Shown: positions 35,191 through 43,539 of the stretch, in pieces
How positions within the stretch are numbered: position 1 is the stretch's first letter
How the letters are laid out: each line of letters begins with the position of its first letter
Assembly (NCBI GenBank): GCA_019775845.1
Contig: JADQAV010000009.1
Coordinates: 496,001-560,000 of the forward strand
Length of the DNA stretch: 64,000 bases
DNA from: Myrmaecium sp. VS I D KN 1
Taxonomy: Eukaryota > Ascomycota > Dothideomycetes > Valsariales > Valsariaceae
Direction of reading: 5' to 3'
Translations under genes and position numbers: made by a program
The notes under the pieces: model-generated
Database searches by the model: none
What the model saw: only the letters and a program-made list of their open reading frames with translations
Told to the model about the DNA's origin: nothing

Positions 35191-35685
35191 ATGTCTGCTC
35201 CAACCATGGCCCCAGCATCGACGACGGCATCCACAACATCCAGCCACCCCCCCACCACCGCTCCCACCGCTCCCACCGCTCCCACAACTCCCCACCCCAA
35301 ACCACCACCAACAACAACAACACACAAACCCACCCTCCCCCACACAAAACACACCCTCCTCCACCGCACCTTGCCCCCCATCCTGCACCTCGCCCTCCGC
35401 CGCCTCTGGCGCTGGGGCATCCGCGCCCTCATCGCATTAGCCGCGGGCACGGCGCTCGGCACGCTCATCTCGGGGATCGGGTGGGTGCTCGCGCCGCCTG
35501 GCGTGCTGGGGGCCTTGGTGGTGGGCGGACTGTGGGGCGTGGGCCGGGTGGGGTGGCGGGTGTGGGTTTGGCGGTGGGGGAGGGGGAGGAGGCATGGGGG
35601 AAGAGGGGTGGAGAGGGAGGTTGGAGGGGAGAGGAGGGCGGAGGAGAGGGCGGAGAGGAGGGTGGAGAGGGGGGATGTGTGGTGA
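35191..35685 (+). CDS. Small predicted membrane protein, 164 aa, unrecognised
   Basis: ATG at 35191 opens a 495-bp frame. Residues 1-55 are Thr/Pro/Ala-rich and would be disordered. Residues about 75-122 hold two closely spaced hydrophobic segments (RALIALAAGTALGTLISGI and GVLGALVVGGLWGVGRV) separated by a short loop, a hairpin-like arrangement. The last 40 residues are strongly charged (Arg/Glu repeats). It converges with the hydratase gene, leaving 147 bp between stops. I do not recognise the family. Composition bias in the tail means the C-terminal part could be chance coding, but the hydrophobic core and an A-rich context before the ATG favour a real gene. Confidence 0.55.
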   Translation: MSAPTMAPASTTASTTSSHPPTTAPTAPTAPTTPHPKPPPTTTTHKPTLPHTKHTLLHRTLPPILHLALRRLWRWGIRALIALAAGTALGTLISGIGWVLAPPGVLGALVVGGLWGVGRVGWRVWVWRWGRGRRHGGRGVEREVGGERRAEERAERRVERGDVW

Positions 35686-35832
35686 TTGGGATGGTGTAAA
35701 GGGTCGTTTTTCTGTTTTTGTACATTGTACATATGTCCTACTACGTTTCTTATTTGGGATGATGGGTTCGAGGCGCATATTTGTTGGGTAGATCGTGATA
35801 CTGTTAGATCAACGCCTCTCTCCCCCCCCATT

Positions 35833-36774
35833 TCAACAGCCCTTATAAATCGGCGCCCTCTTCTCCGCAAACGCCCTGAGGGCCTCCATCCGATCTTCCG
35901 TCGCCAGCACCCGCTCATACAACCGATTCTCCCTCGCCTCCGCCTCCTTCTCCCCCTCCTCCACCCCATTCGGAGCATCCAGCGCCTCCAACGCCGCCGC
36001 CACCGCCACAGGACCGCCCTCACAAATCGTCGTCGCAAGCTGAATTGCCTCCCGCAGCACGCGCTCCCTCGCATCCTCCCCCTCATCCACCTTCACCTCC
36101 ACCAACCGATCCGCCAGACCCAAAAAATACGCCTCGGGCCCGCCCACCCGGCGGCCCGTCAGAATCAAATCGCGCGCCCGCTGCCGGCCGATCAGCGCGG
36201 GGAGCCGATACGTCCCGCCCGCCCCCGGCACGATGGCGAGCCGCGTCTCCGGCAAGCCGACCTGGGCGGTGCTGGCGAGGACGCGGAAGCGGGCCGCGAG
36301 GGCGAGCTCGAGCCCGCCGCCGAGCGCGACGGCGTGCACGGCGGCGACGGTGGGGATGGGGAGGTGGGACAGGTCGCGCAGGGTGCTGCGGAGGTCTGAT
36401 AGAAACGAGCGGGTTTCGGAATCGTTCATGGAGCGACGCTCCTTGAGGTCGGCGCCCGCGCTGAAGGCGCTGGCGGTTTCGGACCCGAGGATCAGGGCGC
36501 GCGTGCTGCTGTGGGGCCCTTCGGAGTGGATGCTGCGGATGTGGGTGCTGAGCTCGGAGATGAGTTGGCGGGAGAGGGCGTTGCGGGTTGAGGGCCGGTT
36601 GAGGAGGAGGATGCGGATGTGACCCCCGTGTGGAGCGGGGTAGGTGAGGGCGTTGATTGTTGGAGGGGAGGGGGAGGCGGAGGCGAAGGTTCGGTGGTGG
36701 TGGTGGTGGAGGAGGCGGGTGGTTGCTGTGCGGAAGGCCGTGGGACTGGCGGCGGAGCGGGCGAGGAGAGGCAT
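35833..36774 (-). CDS. Enoyl-CoA hydratase family, methylglutaconyl-CoA hydratase-like, mitochondrial
   Basis: ATG at 36774 gives 313 aa; the frame is open further upstream but without family sequence. The first 32 residues (MPLLARSAASPTAFRTATTR and a His run) look like a mitochondrial targeting peptide. The crotonase core is clear: SAGADLKER (oxyanion and CoA site), ALGGGLELALA with the first catalytic Glu, and GLPETRLAIVPGAGGTYRLP with the second catalytic Glu. The ADLKER and PETRLAIVPGAGGT pattern points to the AUH branch, which hydrates 3-methylglutaconyl-CoA in leucine breakdown in the matrix. Other short-chain enoyl-CoA hydratases are possible. Length fits the family. Confidence 0.88.
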   Translation of the reverse strand: MPLLARSAASPTAFRTATTRLLHHHHHRTFASASPSPPTINALTYPAPHGGHIRILLLNRPSTRNALSRQLISELSTHIRSIHSEGPHSSTRALILGSETASAFSAGADLKERRSMNDSETRSFLSDLRSTLRDLSHLPIPTVAAVHAVALGGGLELALAARFRVLASTAQVGLPETRLAIVPGAGGTYRLPALIGRQRARDLILTGRRVGGPEAYFLGLADRLVEVKVDEGEDARERVLREAIQLATTICEGGPVAVAAALEALDAPNGVEEGEKEAEARENRLYERVLATEDRMEALRAFAEKRAPIYKGC

Positions 36775-37204
36775 GGTTGGATTGTGGATAGGGAGGTTAA
36801 GGTGGTGGAGAGAGGAAGGGGAGGAGGAGGGTTGGTTGGTGTTGAGGTTTCCGAGGTTGGAGGTGAAGCGCAACGCCAGGGATCCTTGGCTTTTTTTTGC
36901 GGGGAAAGCTAGTGGAGAATGTGGGGGAGCTATGACCGAGGCTTGAAACGTCCTCAGGCTCCCACGTTGGACCGCGATTTCGGTCTTTGAGTGTGATATA
37001 CTCAGTGAATGAGAAATACTGGGATGGAATACACCGGCTGACAATGTAATAATAGTCAAGTATCTAATCTACCTACCTACGTACCCAAAGCCTCAATCCT
37101 CTTCAAGGGTATGACCATTCACAAATATCCAGAAAGCTACCTATCTTTCCTCCCCCCTGACCCCAACCACACACTGATCATACAACCCCCATCCATCCAA
37201 AGCC
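36775..37204. other. Intergenic, hydratase promoter and OCT1 3' region
   Basis: A 430-bp gap between two genes in the same direction. No gene seen. Confidence 0.55.
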
Positions 37205-39583
37205 CTACTCCTTCACCCCCCACGTCCCAACCACCTTCATCGCCTCCTCCCCCCCATCACCCAACCGCTCATCCCCCAAAACGCCCGCAACACATCTCCA
37301 ACCATCCCTCCCCCCACCCCAACGGAGGACCTCCTCCCTCCACCGGCCCCCCGCCTCACGATCCGTGCTCCGCGTCCCCGCCCCAAACACCTCCTTCCAC
37401 ACCTTCCCCGCAATCGCCCGATCAAACAGGTACGAATAATACGTCGCGCCATACCCAAACAAATGGCCAAAGAAGCCCTGCCACGCCGTGCCGGCGGGCT
37501 CCGGAACGAGGCTGTGGCGGGCGAAGATATCGTGGTAGACAGCCGTGCTGTCGAAGGCGGGGCCCGTTCCCGGCAGGGCGGAGTGGTACGCCTGATCGAG
37601 CATCGCGAGCAAAATCTGGGACTCGGTTTCCTGAGCCGCAAGATGGCGATCGACGGCCAACCGACTGGCCAACGCCGCCATCGGCACCGGCTCGTCCGTC
37701 TCCCAATGGCGCGCGTACAGGGCCAGCACGGCCGGGTCGGCGGCGAAGAACTCCATGAGGATGGAGGGGAGCTCGGAGAAGTCGGTCGCGCAGCGGGTCC
37801 CGCTGACGTTCTGGAGCGTGGTTCGGCCCAGGATGGAGTGCAGCGCGTGGCCCATCTCGTGGAAGACGGTCTGGACCTCGCGGAAGGTGAGCAGGGCGGG
37901 GCGAGCCGCGGAGGCGGCGGGGCGGGCGAAGTCGCAGATCAGCGCGATGGTGGGGAGTTGCTGGTACCGCCCCGAAGCCGGGTCGAGGCGGACGGCCATG
38001 CCGTCGGTGGCGGCGGCGAGGTCGGTGGGGAAGGGGTGCGCGAGCGTGGCGCTTTCTTCGATTTCGGCTGGGGAAATCTCGCGCGAGCAGCGGATGGTGA
38101 AGTGTGAGGGGTGTGGGTTCTTGCCGGCGCGCTGGAAGAGGTCGCAGTATACGACTGCGATCCGGCCTTCGACCTCGTCGATCACGTCGAGCCGCCGCAC
38201 GTCGTTGTTCCAGGTTTCGCCGGGCAGCGTCGCTTGCGGGACGAGGCGGATGCCGTAGAGTCGGTTGTAGAGGCGGGAGAGGCCTTGCATGACGGTGCCG
38301 AGTGAGAAGTAGGCGGAGAGCGTGTCGGAGGAGCGGATTTTGGATTGTAGTTGCGACATCAGGCGCGCCGTGTAGTAGTCCTTGTCCCAGGCGTTGATGG
38401 TGTCGGGGAAATTGTCGCCGCGCGCGTCTGCCCGCTTCAGCTTGATGAGCTCCTGGAGGTTGGCTTCCACGTGGTGGTGGTTGTCCGCGATCACGGCTTG
38501 AAGGAACTGGTTTACTGCCTCAGGCGTCTTCGCCATCTTGTCGGAAAGGGCCATGTGTGCGAACGTGTCATACCCGGCAAGCTTGGCCAGCTCGTATCTC
38601 TTGTGGAGAAGTTGTTCCAGACGCCGAATGTTTGCCTTCGACGCTGTCCGGTTCGCCATATAAATCTCCCTCCGCACATCCGGATCTTCCACGTACCGGA
38701 GCGCCATGCTCGCCGGCGCTCCCACCGTCGGAAGCGTCAATCTCCCCCATCGAGTCAGCCGACGCGCCAGGACCGGATCCAGACCGCGCATCCTGCTGCT
38801 CTCGAAGCTCACATACGGCTTCTCCGGCCCAATGTTATCCACAAACTCCTGTCCCACCGCCGAAATCTCATCCGCGAGCTCCACAAACTTCCGGCGGGCC
38901 TGATCCGGCAGGTCGATTGCCGACTTGGAGAAGTCGCGCATGAGGATGCCCGCCACCGTCCGCTCCTCCTCCGACCACGCCTCCCACACCTCGGGGATCT
39001 TGGACGCGCGCGTGAGCTGCTCGTTGAGCTCGGTGGTGGTGTTGAGCACGTTCATGTACTGGAACATGGAGGCGTACGCGTGCGTCGCCGCGGCCTGCAC
39101 GCGCGGGTCCGGGTGCGTCGACCGCACGAAGTCCGCCAGGTCGATCACCCGGCAGAGCAGGTCGCTCAGCCGGTCGAAGTCCCGCGCCAGCTCCTTGTAC
39201 TCCTCCACCGTCCGTGCGCTGAGGATCTTGGTCACCGCCGCCTGGCATTTCTGCAGCGTCGTGGAGGCGAACCCGCCCCAGCCCTCTGGCGTGGTGAGCC
39301 AGCGGTTTTGGAAGAGCCCGGCGGAGGTGCCGGTGAGCTGGTGCCGGCTGCGGTCGGAGAACTCCTTCCAGACCGCGGGCGAGTCGAAGATCTGCCGGAG
39401 TGTTCGGTCATCTGTGACCGTGTCGGTCGAGGCGCGACGGGCGAAAAGGTGTGAGGGCAGCCTCGCGAGATGGTGCTTGGGCCGCGCCGGCGCCGCGGTG
39501 GTGCTGTGATGTCGCTGCAGGCGCTGAAGACGAAGACATTGTGAGCACGTCCAGCGGGAAGACGGTCCCACACGTCTCAGCAT
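37205..39583 (-). CDS. OCT1: Mitochondrial intermediate peptidase OCT1 (M3 metallopeptidase)
   Basis: ATG at 39583 gives an intronless 792-aa protein, the usual length for fungal Oct1. The first 80 residues are Arg/Ser-rich without acidic residues until about 50, a mitochondrial presequence. The zinc site HEMGH is at residues 575-579, followed by the Glu ligand in the segment FSELPSILMEFFA. The upstream text (for example SRMRGLDPVLARRL and YMANRTASKANIRRLEQLL) is M3/Oct1-like. The enzyme removes an octapeptide from a subset of imported matrix proteins after the main processing peptidase has cut. The gene is divergent from a MICOS subunit gene, 309 bp apart. The reading frame runs upstream of 39583 without an ATG, so this start is the best choice. 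Confidence 0.94.
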   Translation of the reverse strand: MLRRVGPSSRWTCSQCLRLQRLQRHHSTTAAPARPKHHLARLPSHLFARRASTDTVTDDRTLRQIFDSPAVWKEFSDRSRHQLTGTSAGLFQNRWLTTPEGWGGFASTTLQKCQAAVTKILSARTVEEYKELARDFDRLSDLLCRVIDLADFVRSTHPDPRVQAAATHAYASMFQYMNVLNTTTELNEQLTRASKIPEVWEAWSEEERTVAGILMRDFSKSAIDLPDQARRKFVELADEISAVGQEFVDNIGPEKPYVSFESSRMRGLDPVLARRLTRWGRLTLPTVGAPASMALRYVEDPDVRREIYMANRTASKANIRRLEQLLHKRYELAKLAGYDTFAHMALSDKMAKTPEAVNQFLQAVIADNHHHVEANLQELIKLKRADARGDNFPDTINAWDKDYYTARLMSQLQSKIRSSDTLSAYFSLGTVMQGLSRLYNRLYGIRLVPQATLPGETWNNDVRRLDVIDEVEGRIAVVYCDLFQRAGKNPHPSHFTIRCSREISPAEIEESATLAHPFPTDLAAATDGMAVRLDPASGRYQQLPTIALICDFARPAASAARPALLTFREVQTVFHEMGHALHSILGRTTLQNVSGTRCATDFSELPSILMEFFAADPAVLALYARHWETDEPVPMAALASRLAVDRHLAAQETESQILLAMLDQAYHSALPGTGPAFDSTAVYHDIFARHSLVPEPAGTAWQGFFGHLFGYGATYYSYLFDRAIAGKVWKEVFGAGTRSTDREAGGRWREEVLRWGGGRDGWRCVAGVLGDERLGDGGEEAMKVVGTWGVKE

Positions 39584-39892
39584 GGCGGGCGCAGAAGGAG
39601 AAGAAGAGAAGAATAGTGAGTGGTGGCGGGGTGGAACGGCCAAAGGGCGAATGAATGGCCGCGGCGAAGAGGATGACCAAGGCACTCAGGCATCCAGGCA
39701 GACAGACACCGAGGGTTCGCCGGGACCTCGGGCTGCATAAATGAGTTGTGCAGGGCGTGCATAACTGGGACGGTCAATCCGCCAACCCGGCCGACCTGAA
39801 CCTCACAGGAATTATCGCGGAACGTCCGTCCACCTTCATCGTCGTCACTGCCCAGCTCTCCCCTCCTCCATTGCACCGGCCACCTCCCCCCA
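39584..39892. promoter_or_regulatory. Shared divergent promoter of OCT1 and the MICOS subunit gene
   Basis: Only 309 bp separate the two start codons, which point away from each other. Both products go to mitochondria, so common regulation is plausible. No specific factor site is claimed. Confidence 0.6.
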
Positions 39893-40881
39893 ATGGCTTT
39901 CCGACCGATCTTCCGGCAGGTATGCAACCCTTCCCCCTCGTCTCCAGGCCTCTGCTGATGAATCCAGCGCGGTGTTGTGCCCGCAGTGGCCGCTGCGGCC
40001 GCCGCCGGCCTGCTGCTCCCTCAATCCGTCCACGCCGAAACGCCTGAAGAGATAAGAGTAAGCCCTCCGGACTCACCCAGCGCGTCCGAAAGCATCCCTC
40101 CGACCTCGATTCACACCATTGGATCTCGCATCTGTCGTCGCCATCGACTCCCGACCACTTCCTACACTCCCACGACAACCCGCTGACCATGCTTCTCCAC
40201 CCACAGCGCAAACCCATCTACGATGACATCCCCCTCGCCTTCCCTCCATCCACCGCCGTCTCCACCACCCCCGTGCCCGCCGACACCACCGCACCCGCTC
40301 CCACCACCCCAGGCGTCTCCCTAGCCACCGACCGCGCCCTCGCCGTCATCTCCCCGCCCGCGTCGCCCTCCCCCACCGACCGGCTCGCCTCCCAGATCCG
40401 GCTCGCCCGGCTGGCGCTCTACACCCGCGCCGCCGCGGTCGAAGACTCGATCAACGCCTCGCTGACGCGCGCGCTCGCGCTCGAGCAGTCCTTCACCAAC
40501 ACGGTCGCCTCGCTCGCGCCGCCGAAGGAGTCCGGCGAGGAGCTGGGGCCCGGCCTGCTCTACACCGTCGTCTCCGGTATGGCGGGCAGCATCGTCACCC
40601 GTAACCGCAACGTCCTCCTCCGCGGCACCGTGCCCGTCCTCGTCGCCTTCGGCTGCGCCAAGCTCGTCCTCCCCATCACGACTCGCAACGTTGGCGACCT
40701 GGTTTGGGAGTATGAGAAGAAGTGGCCGGTGTTGGCGGATACTCATGTGCGTGCTCAGGAGCGCGTGAACCGCTTTGTGCAGACGGGTGTTGCGCATAGC
40801 AAGATGAGCGTTGGGATGTTGGAGGATAAGATTGGCTCTGTTCGGGAGAGCTTGGAGCAGTGGGTCAGCAAGGGGAGGTAG
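39893..40881 (+). CDS. MICOS complex subunit of the ApoO (MIC26/MIC27) family
   Basis: Exons are 39893-39919, 39968-40057 and 40207-40881, 263 aa, with introns of 48 and 149 bp. Splicing gives MAFRPIFRQ-RGVVPAVAAAAAAGLLLPQ...ETPEEIR-RKPIYDDIP. The first 30 residues are a short hydrophobic presequence; the KPIYDDIP motif is usual just after it in fungal members. A Pro/Thr/Ala-rich stretch (about 50-90) follows, then a helical region and the conserved core GLLYTVVSGMAGSIVTRNRN and LPITTRNVGDLVWEYEKKWP with its hydrophobic segments. These proteins sit in the inner membrane and help shape cristae junctions with Mic10. A second possible acceptor at 39987 would break the frame, so the upstream acceptor is preferred. 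Confidence 0.88.
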
Positions 40882-41736
40882 ATTCATGACTCCATCTTAG
40901 CCGGCTGGAGAAAAGAACGTGCGTGTTTCTGTGTGTGTAAAACGTGTATTATCCGCAATTTTCATAGACGACGGGGGAAAGACAACAAGTAGTTACGGAA
41001 ACAGGCTTGGTGGAATTTCTTGTACAGGAGTACCTTTCTTCCCCCAAAGAAAAACTTTTTTTGATCTACCCTCTCTCGAATGGGCCTGGCATGCGTCGTT
41101 GTTGCTGTTGTTGTTATGTTTGTCCGGTATCGGGCTTCGACTTGGTTGGGTGTACTGGCCACCTCCCACCCGACTCGACGTTGTACTTGTTTCTGCGGTT
41201 TTCACCATCGTGACACTCATGTTGAGAGAGAATAAACTGTAACTTTTCCGGAACGGAAGCTCATTACATCAGATGCGTGCACGCTGTTCTAATCGTAAAC
41301 GATCGTGGCGAAATGGAAGTGTGGCTTGTGCAGTGGGGAGTAGCCCAAACGTCCAGTTCCACCACCACCACCACCACCACCACCAACCACCTTGCCTACC
41401 ACAATGCTATCACCACCTTCGTCTTTGATACCATGGATCACGTATGATCTTGAAGGCAGTTTCTGGCGCTGTGCGTATATACCAACCGTTATATATTATG
41501 ACCCTGCTAGACTTTTTGTGTCTTATTCGCCATGATTATTCCCAAGGCGCCTGAGAGATCGAAGATCAAACGATGTTGAACTGATGCGCATAGAGGTCCT
41601 ACTGCTTCTCATCCTCTACCCCAGACGGTCCAGCTCTACTCCCTGGACCTGCTGTCATGTCACTCTTCGACGACAAAATTCCCATCCTAGCCATCCACCA
41701 CGTCATACATCAACCTCTCCGCTCCTCCAACCCACC
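40882..41736. other. Intergenic region
   Basis: About 0.85 kb, with a (CCA)9 run at 41359-41385. A frame beginning ATG at 41657 (MSLFDDKIPILAIHH) overlaps the next gene in another phase and soon becomes Pro-rich. No gene is supported. Confidence 0.5.
41359..41385. repeat. (CCA)9 microsatellite
   Basis: Nine uninterrupted CCA units. Confidence 0.93.
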
Positions 41737-42934
41737 ATGGTCCGACAACACCCCATCAACCATCCCACACCAATCGAAAGAAGCACCACCACCCCATCCC
41801 TCACCGATCCAACCGCCTGGTTCAAAAAGTCCACCGGCCGCCCACCAACAGCCTCCGAATGCACCTCCCCCCACGGCGCCGCCTCCCTCCGTCATACCGC
41901 CCTCAACACCGTCCTCCGCAACCTTCCCTCCCTCACAGCAGCCGCCCTCTCCCCACTCCCCTGGCCCATCGCCACCGACCTCTGGTCCACAATCCGACAC
42001 CAGCGTCTCGACAGCGTGCACCTGTGGACACTCTTCAGCGCCGCCTTTCCAGACGCAGATCTGAACAGCAGTAAACGCGTCGTCAAGCTCCCCACCCCCA
42101 CCTCCCCACTCACCCCGCAGCTCACCATGCTCCACGACATCAGCAGCATGCTCACGCAGCTCTGCCTCATCGGCCCCACCTTCCACTACACCGACCTCGT
42201 CCGCCTCGCCAAGATCCGGGGGTTAAACGTGCTGATCCTGCTCAGCGAGGGATGCACGCGCGGCGACGAGTCGTCGCCCTCGTCCTCCGGCTCCGCCATC
42301 GACATGGCACTGCTCCACCACTGGTCCCACTACGCCAAAGCAGGGTACCTGACGCACCTCCGGCATCTCGCGCTGCTCAGCCTCCCTAACTTGCGCCCTG
42401 ATATTCTTCTCCCGCTGCTGCGCTCCTTTCCCGCGCTGCATAGCTTCGGTGTCGCAACGACGAGCGACCACCCTTTTCCTTTGAAGAGTCAGGAGGGTTG
42501 GATCAACCGGTCAGCATCCCCCCTCCCCCCTCTCCCCTTTCTCTCGCAACCACCTCTAACCCTCTCGCCGCCGCCGCATCAGCCCTGAAAAAGCAACCGC
42601 CTTCACCTCCGCCGTCGCGCGCCACCGGCCGTGGGATGTACTGGAGTTGTGCGAGACACCGCCCGCCTCCGCAGGCCCGCGGAACAGCGTACGGATTGAG
42701 ATTGCGCGGAGTCAGATTGCGTGCCGTGAGGACGGGGGAGGGGGGGAGGGGGTGTGGCTTGAGCGGCTGGTCGATGGTGATGATCAGGGGGTGTTTGAGG
42801 ACCGGTGCCGGTTGGAGGGGGAGAGGGAGAGGGAGAGGGAGAGGGAGGAGAGGAAGGATGTGGCTGCGGCGGCGTCGAAGCGCCGCGTTGTCCGGCGGGG
42901 CGCGAAGAGGAGGTGGGAGGATATGTTTGGGTGA
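41737..42934 (+). CDS. Unrecognised 374-aa protein with leucine-rich helices and a basic tail
   Basis: Exons are 41737-42509 and 42583-42934, joined through a 73-bp intron with a clear CTAAC branch site but an uncommon GTCAGC donor. The splice keeps frame from GWIN to RPEKATAFTSAVARHRPWDV. The body contains leucine-rich helical text (LRHLALLSLPNLRPDILLPL followed by LRSFPALHSFGV) reminiscent of LRR segments in fungal F-box/LRR proteins, but no F-box is evident. Near the end, four GAGAGG hexamers (42821-42844) encode an Arg/Glu run, followed by a basic cluster (SKRRVVRRGAKRR) that could be a nuclear localisation signal. The start is uncertain: the frame is open upstream to 41584. Function unknown. 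Confidence 0.6.
42821..42844 (+). repeat. GAGAGG hexamer, four copies, coding
   Basis: Four exact tandem units encode alternating Glu and Arg; length changes would stay in frame. Confidence 0.9.
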
Positions 42935-43539
42935 TGGGATTGGAGGGGTGGTGGTGGGGGAATCGCCTCCTTTTTTTTGGGCGGGGGGGGGGGGGCTCTT
43001 AAGATGTCTGAGGTTGGTTGGGAGGGAGCAGGATAGTAGGGAAGGACATGCCAATGGCAACGGCAACGGCACGGGACTGTACTCTGTGGATGTACATATG
43101 TGGGTACCCATGGATGACGGCTCACTGGCTCATGGAAAGGGAAGGAAAAGGCCAGTAGGTGCATCAGGTGCCTGAGGGAAGAAAAAAAAGGCACGGGTCA
43201 GGTGTGAACGAGAGAGAGAGAAGAACGCATGCAGAGGTGGGAGAAAGGAAAATGAAGACGGTACAAGTAAGATCAGAGAGAAAATCAACATATACTAATA
43301 CTATAGATATATACCCTCCCTAAAATACTTTTCCTCTTGCACCATCCGGCGATGATAACGACAAGCAAAGGAGCAAAGCACACCGCACAAAGCACACAGC
43401 ATACAAATTGGTGTACGAATCGTCTACATTCTAGCCAAAAGAGAAAATACAAGGACAAGCAAACAGTGCAAGATGTAACAAGAACAAGAAAAGGAGAAAG
43501 GAAAAAAAGGACCGCAGCAGACAAATTCCCCTTTCGTTG
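42935..43539. other. Convergent 3' region before the polyketide synthase
   Basis: About 0.6 kb. Contains a long G-run near 42984-42995 and AT-rich sequence near 43288-43320. No gene is supported. Confidence 0.55.

Noticed and set aside
36775-37059. 95-residue N-terminal extension of the hydratase
   Set aside because: The open frame continues upstream, but the downstream ATG at 36774 begins a good mitochondrial presequence and the extension has no family sequence.
38351-39454. 367-aa plus-strand frame over OCT1
   Set aside because: Antisense shadow; the minus strand encodes the complete peptidase.
39584-39685. 34-residue N-terminal extension of OCT1
   Set aside because: It begins with a non-ATG codon; the ATG at 39583 starts a suitable presequence.
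41657-42064. Frame beginning MSLFDDKIPILAIHH
   Set aside because: Its opening looks protein-like but it becomes Pro/Ser/His-rich and lies out of frame with the longer gene at 41737-42934. Left open as a possible alternative start exon.
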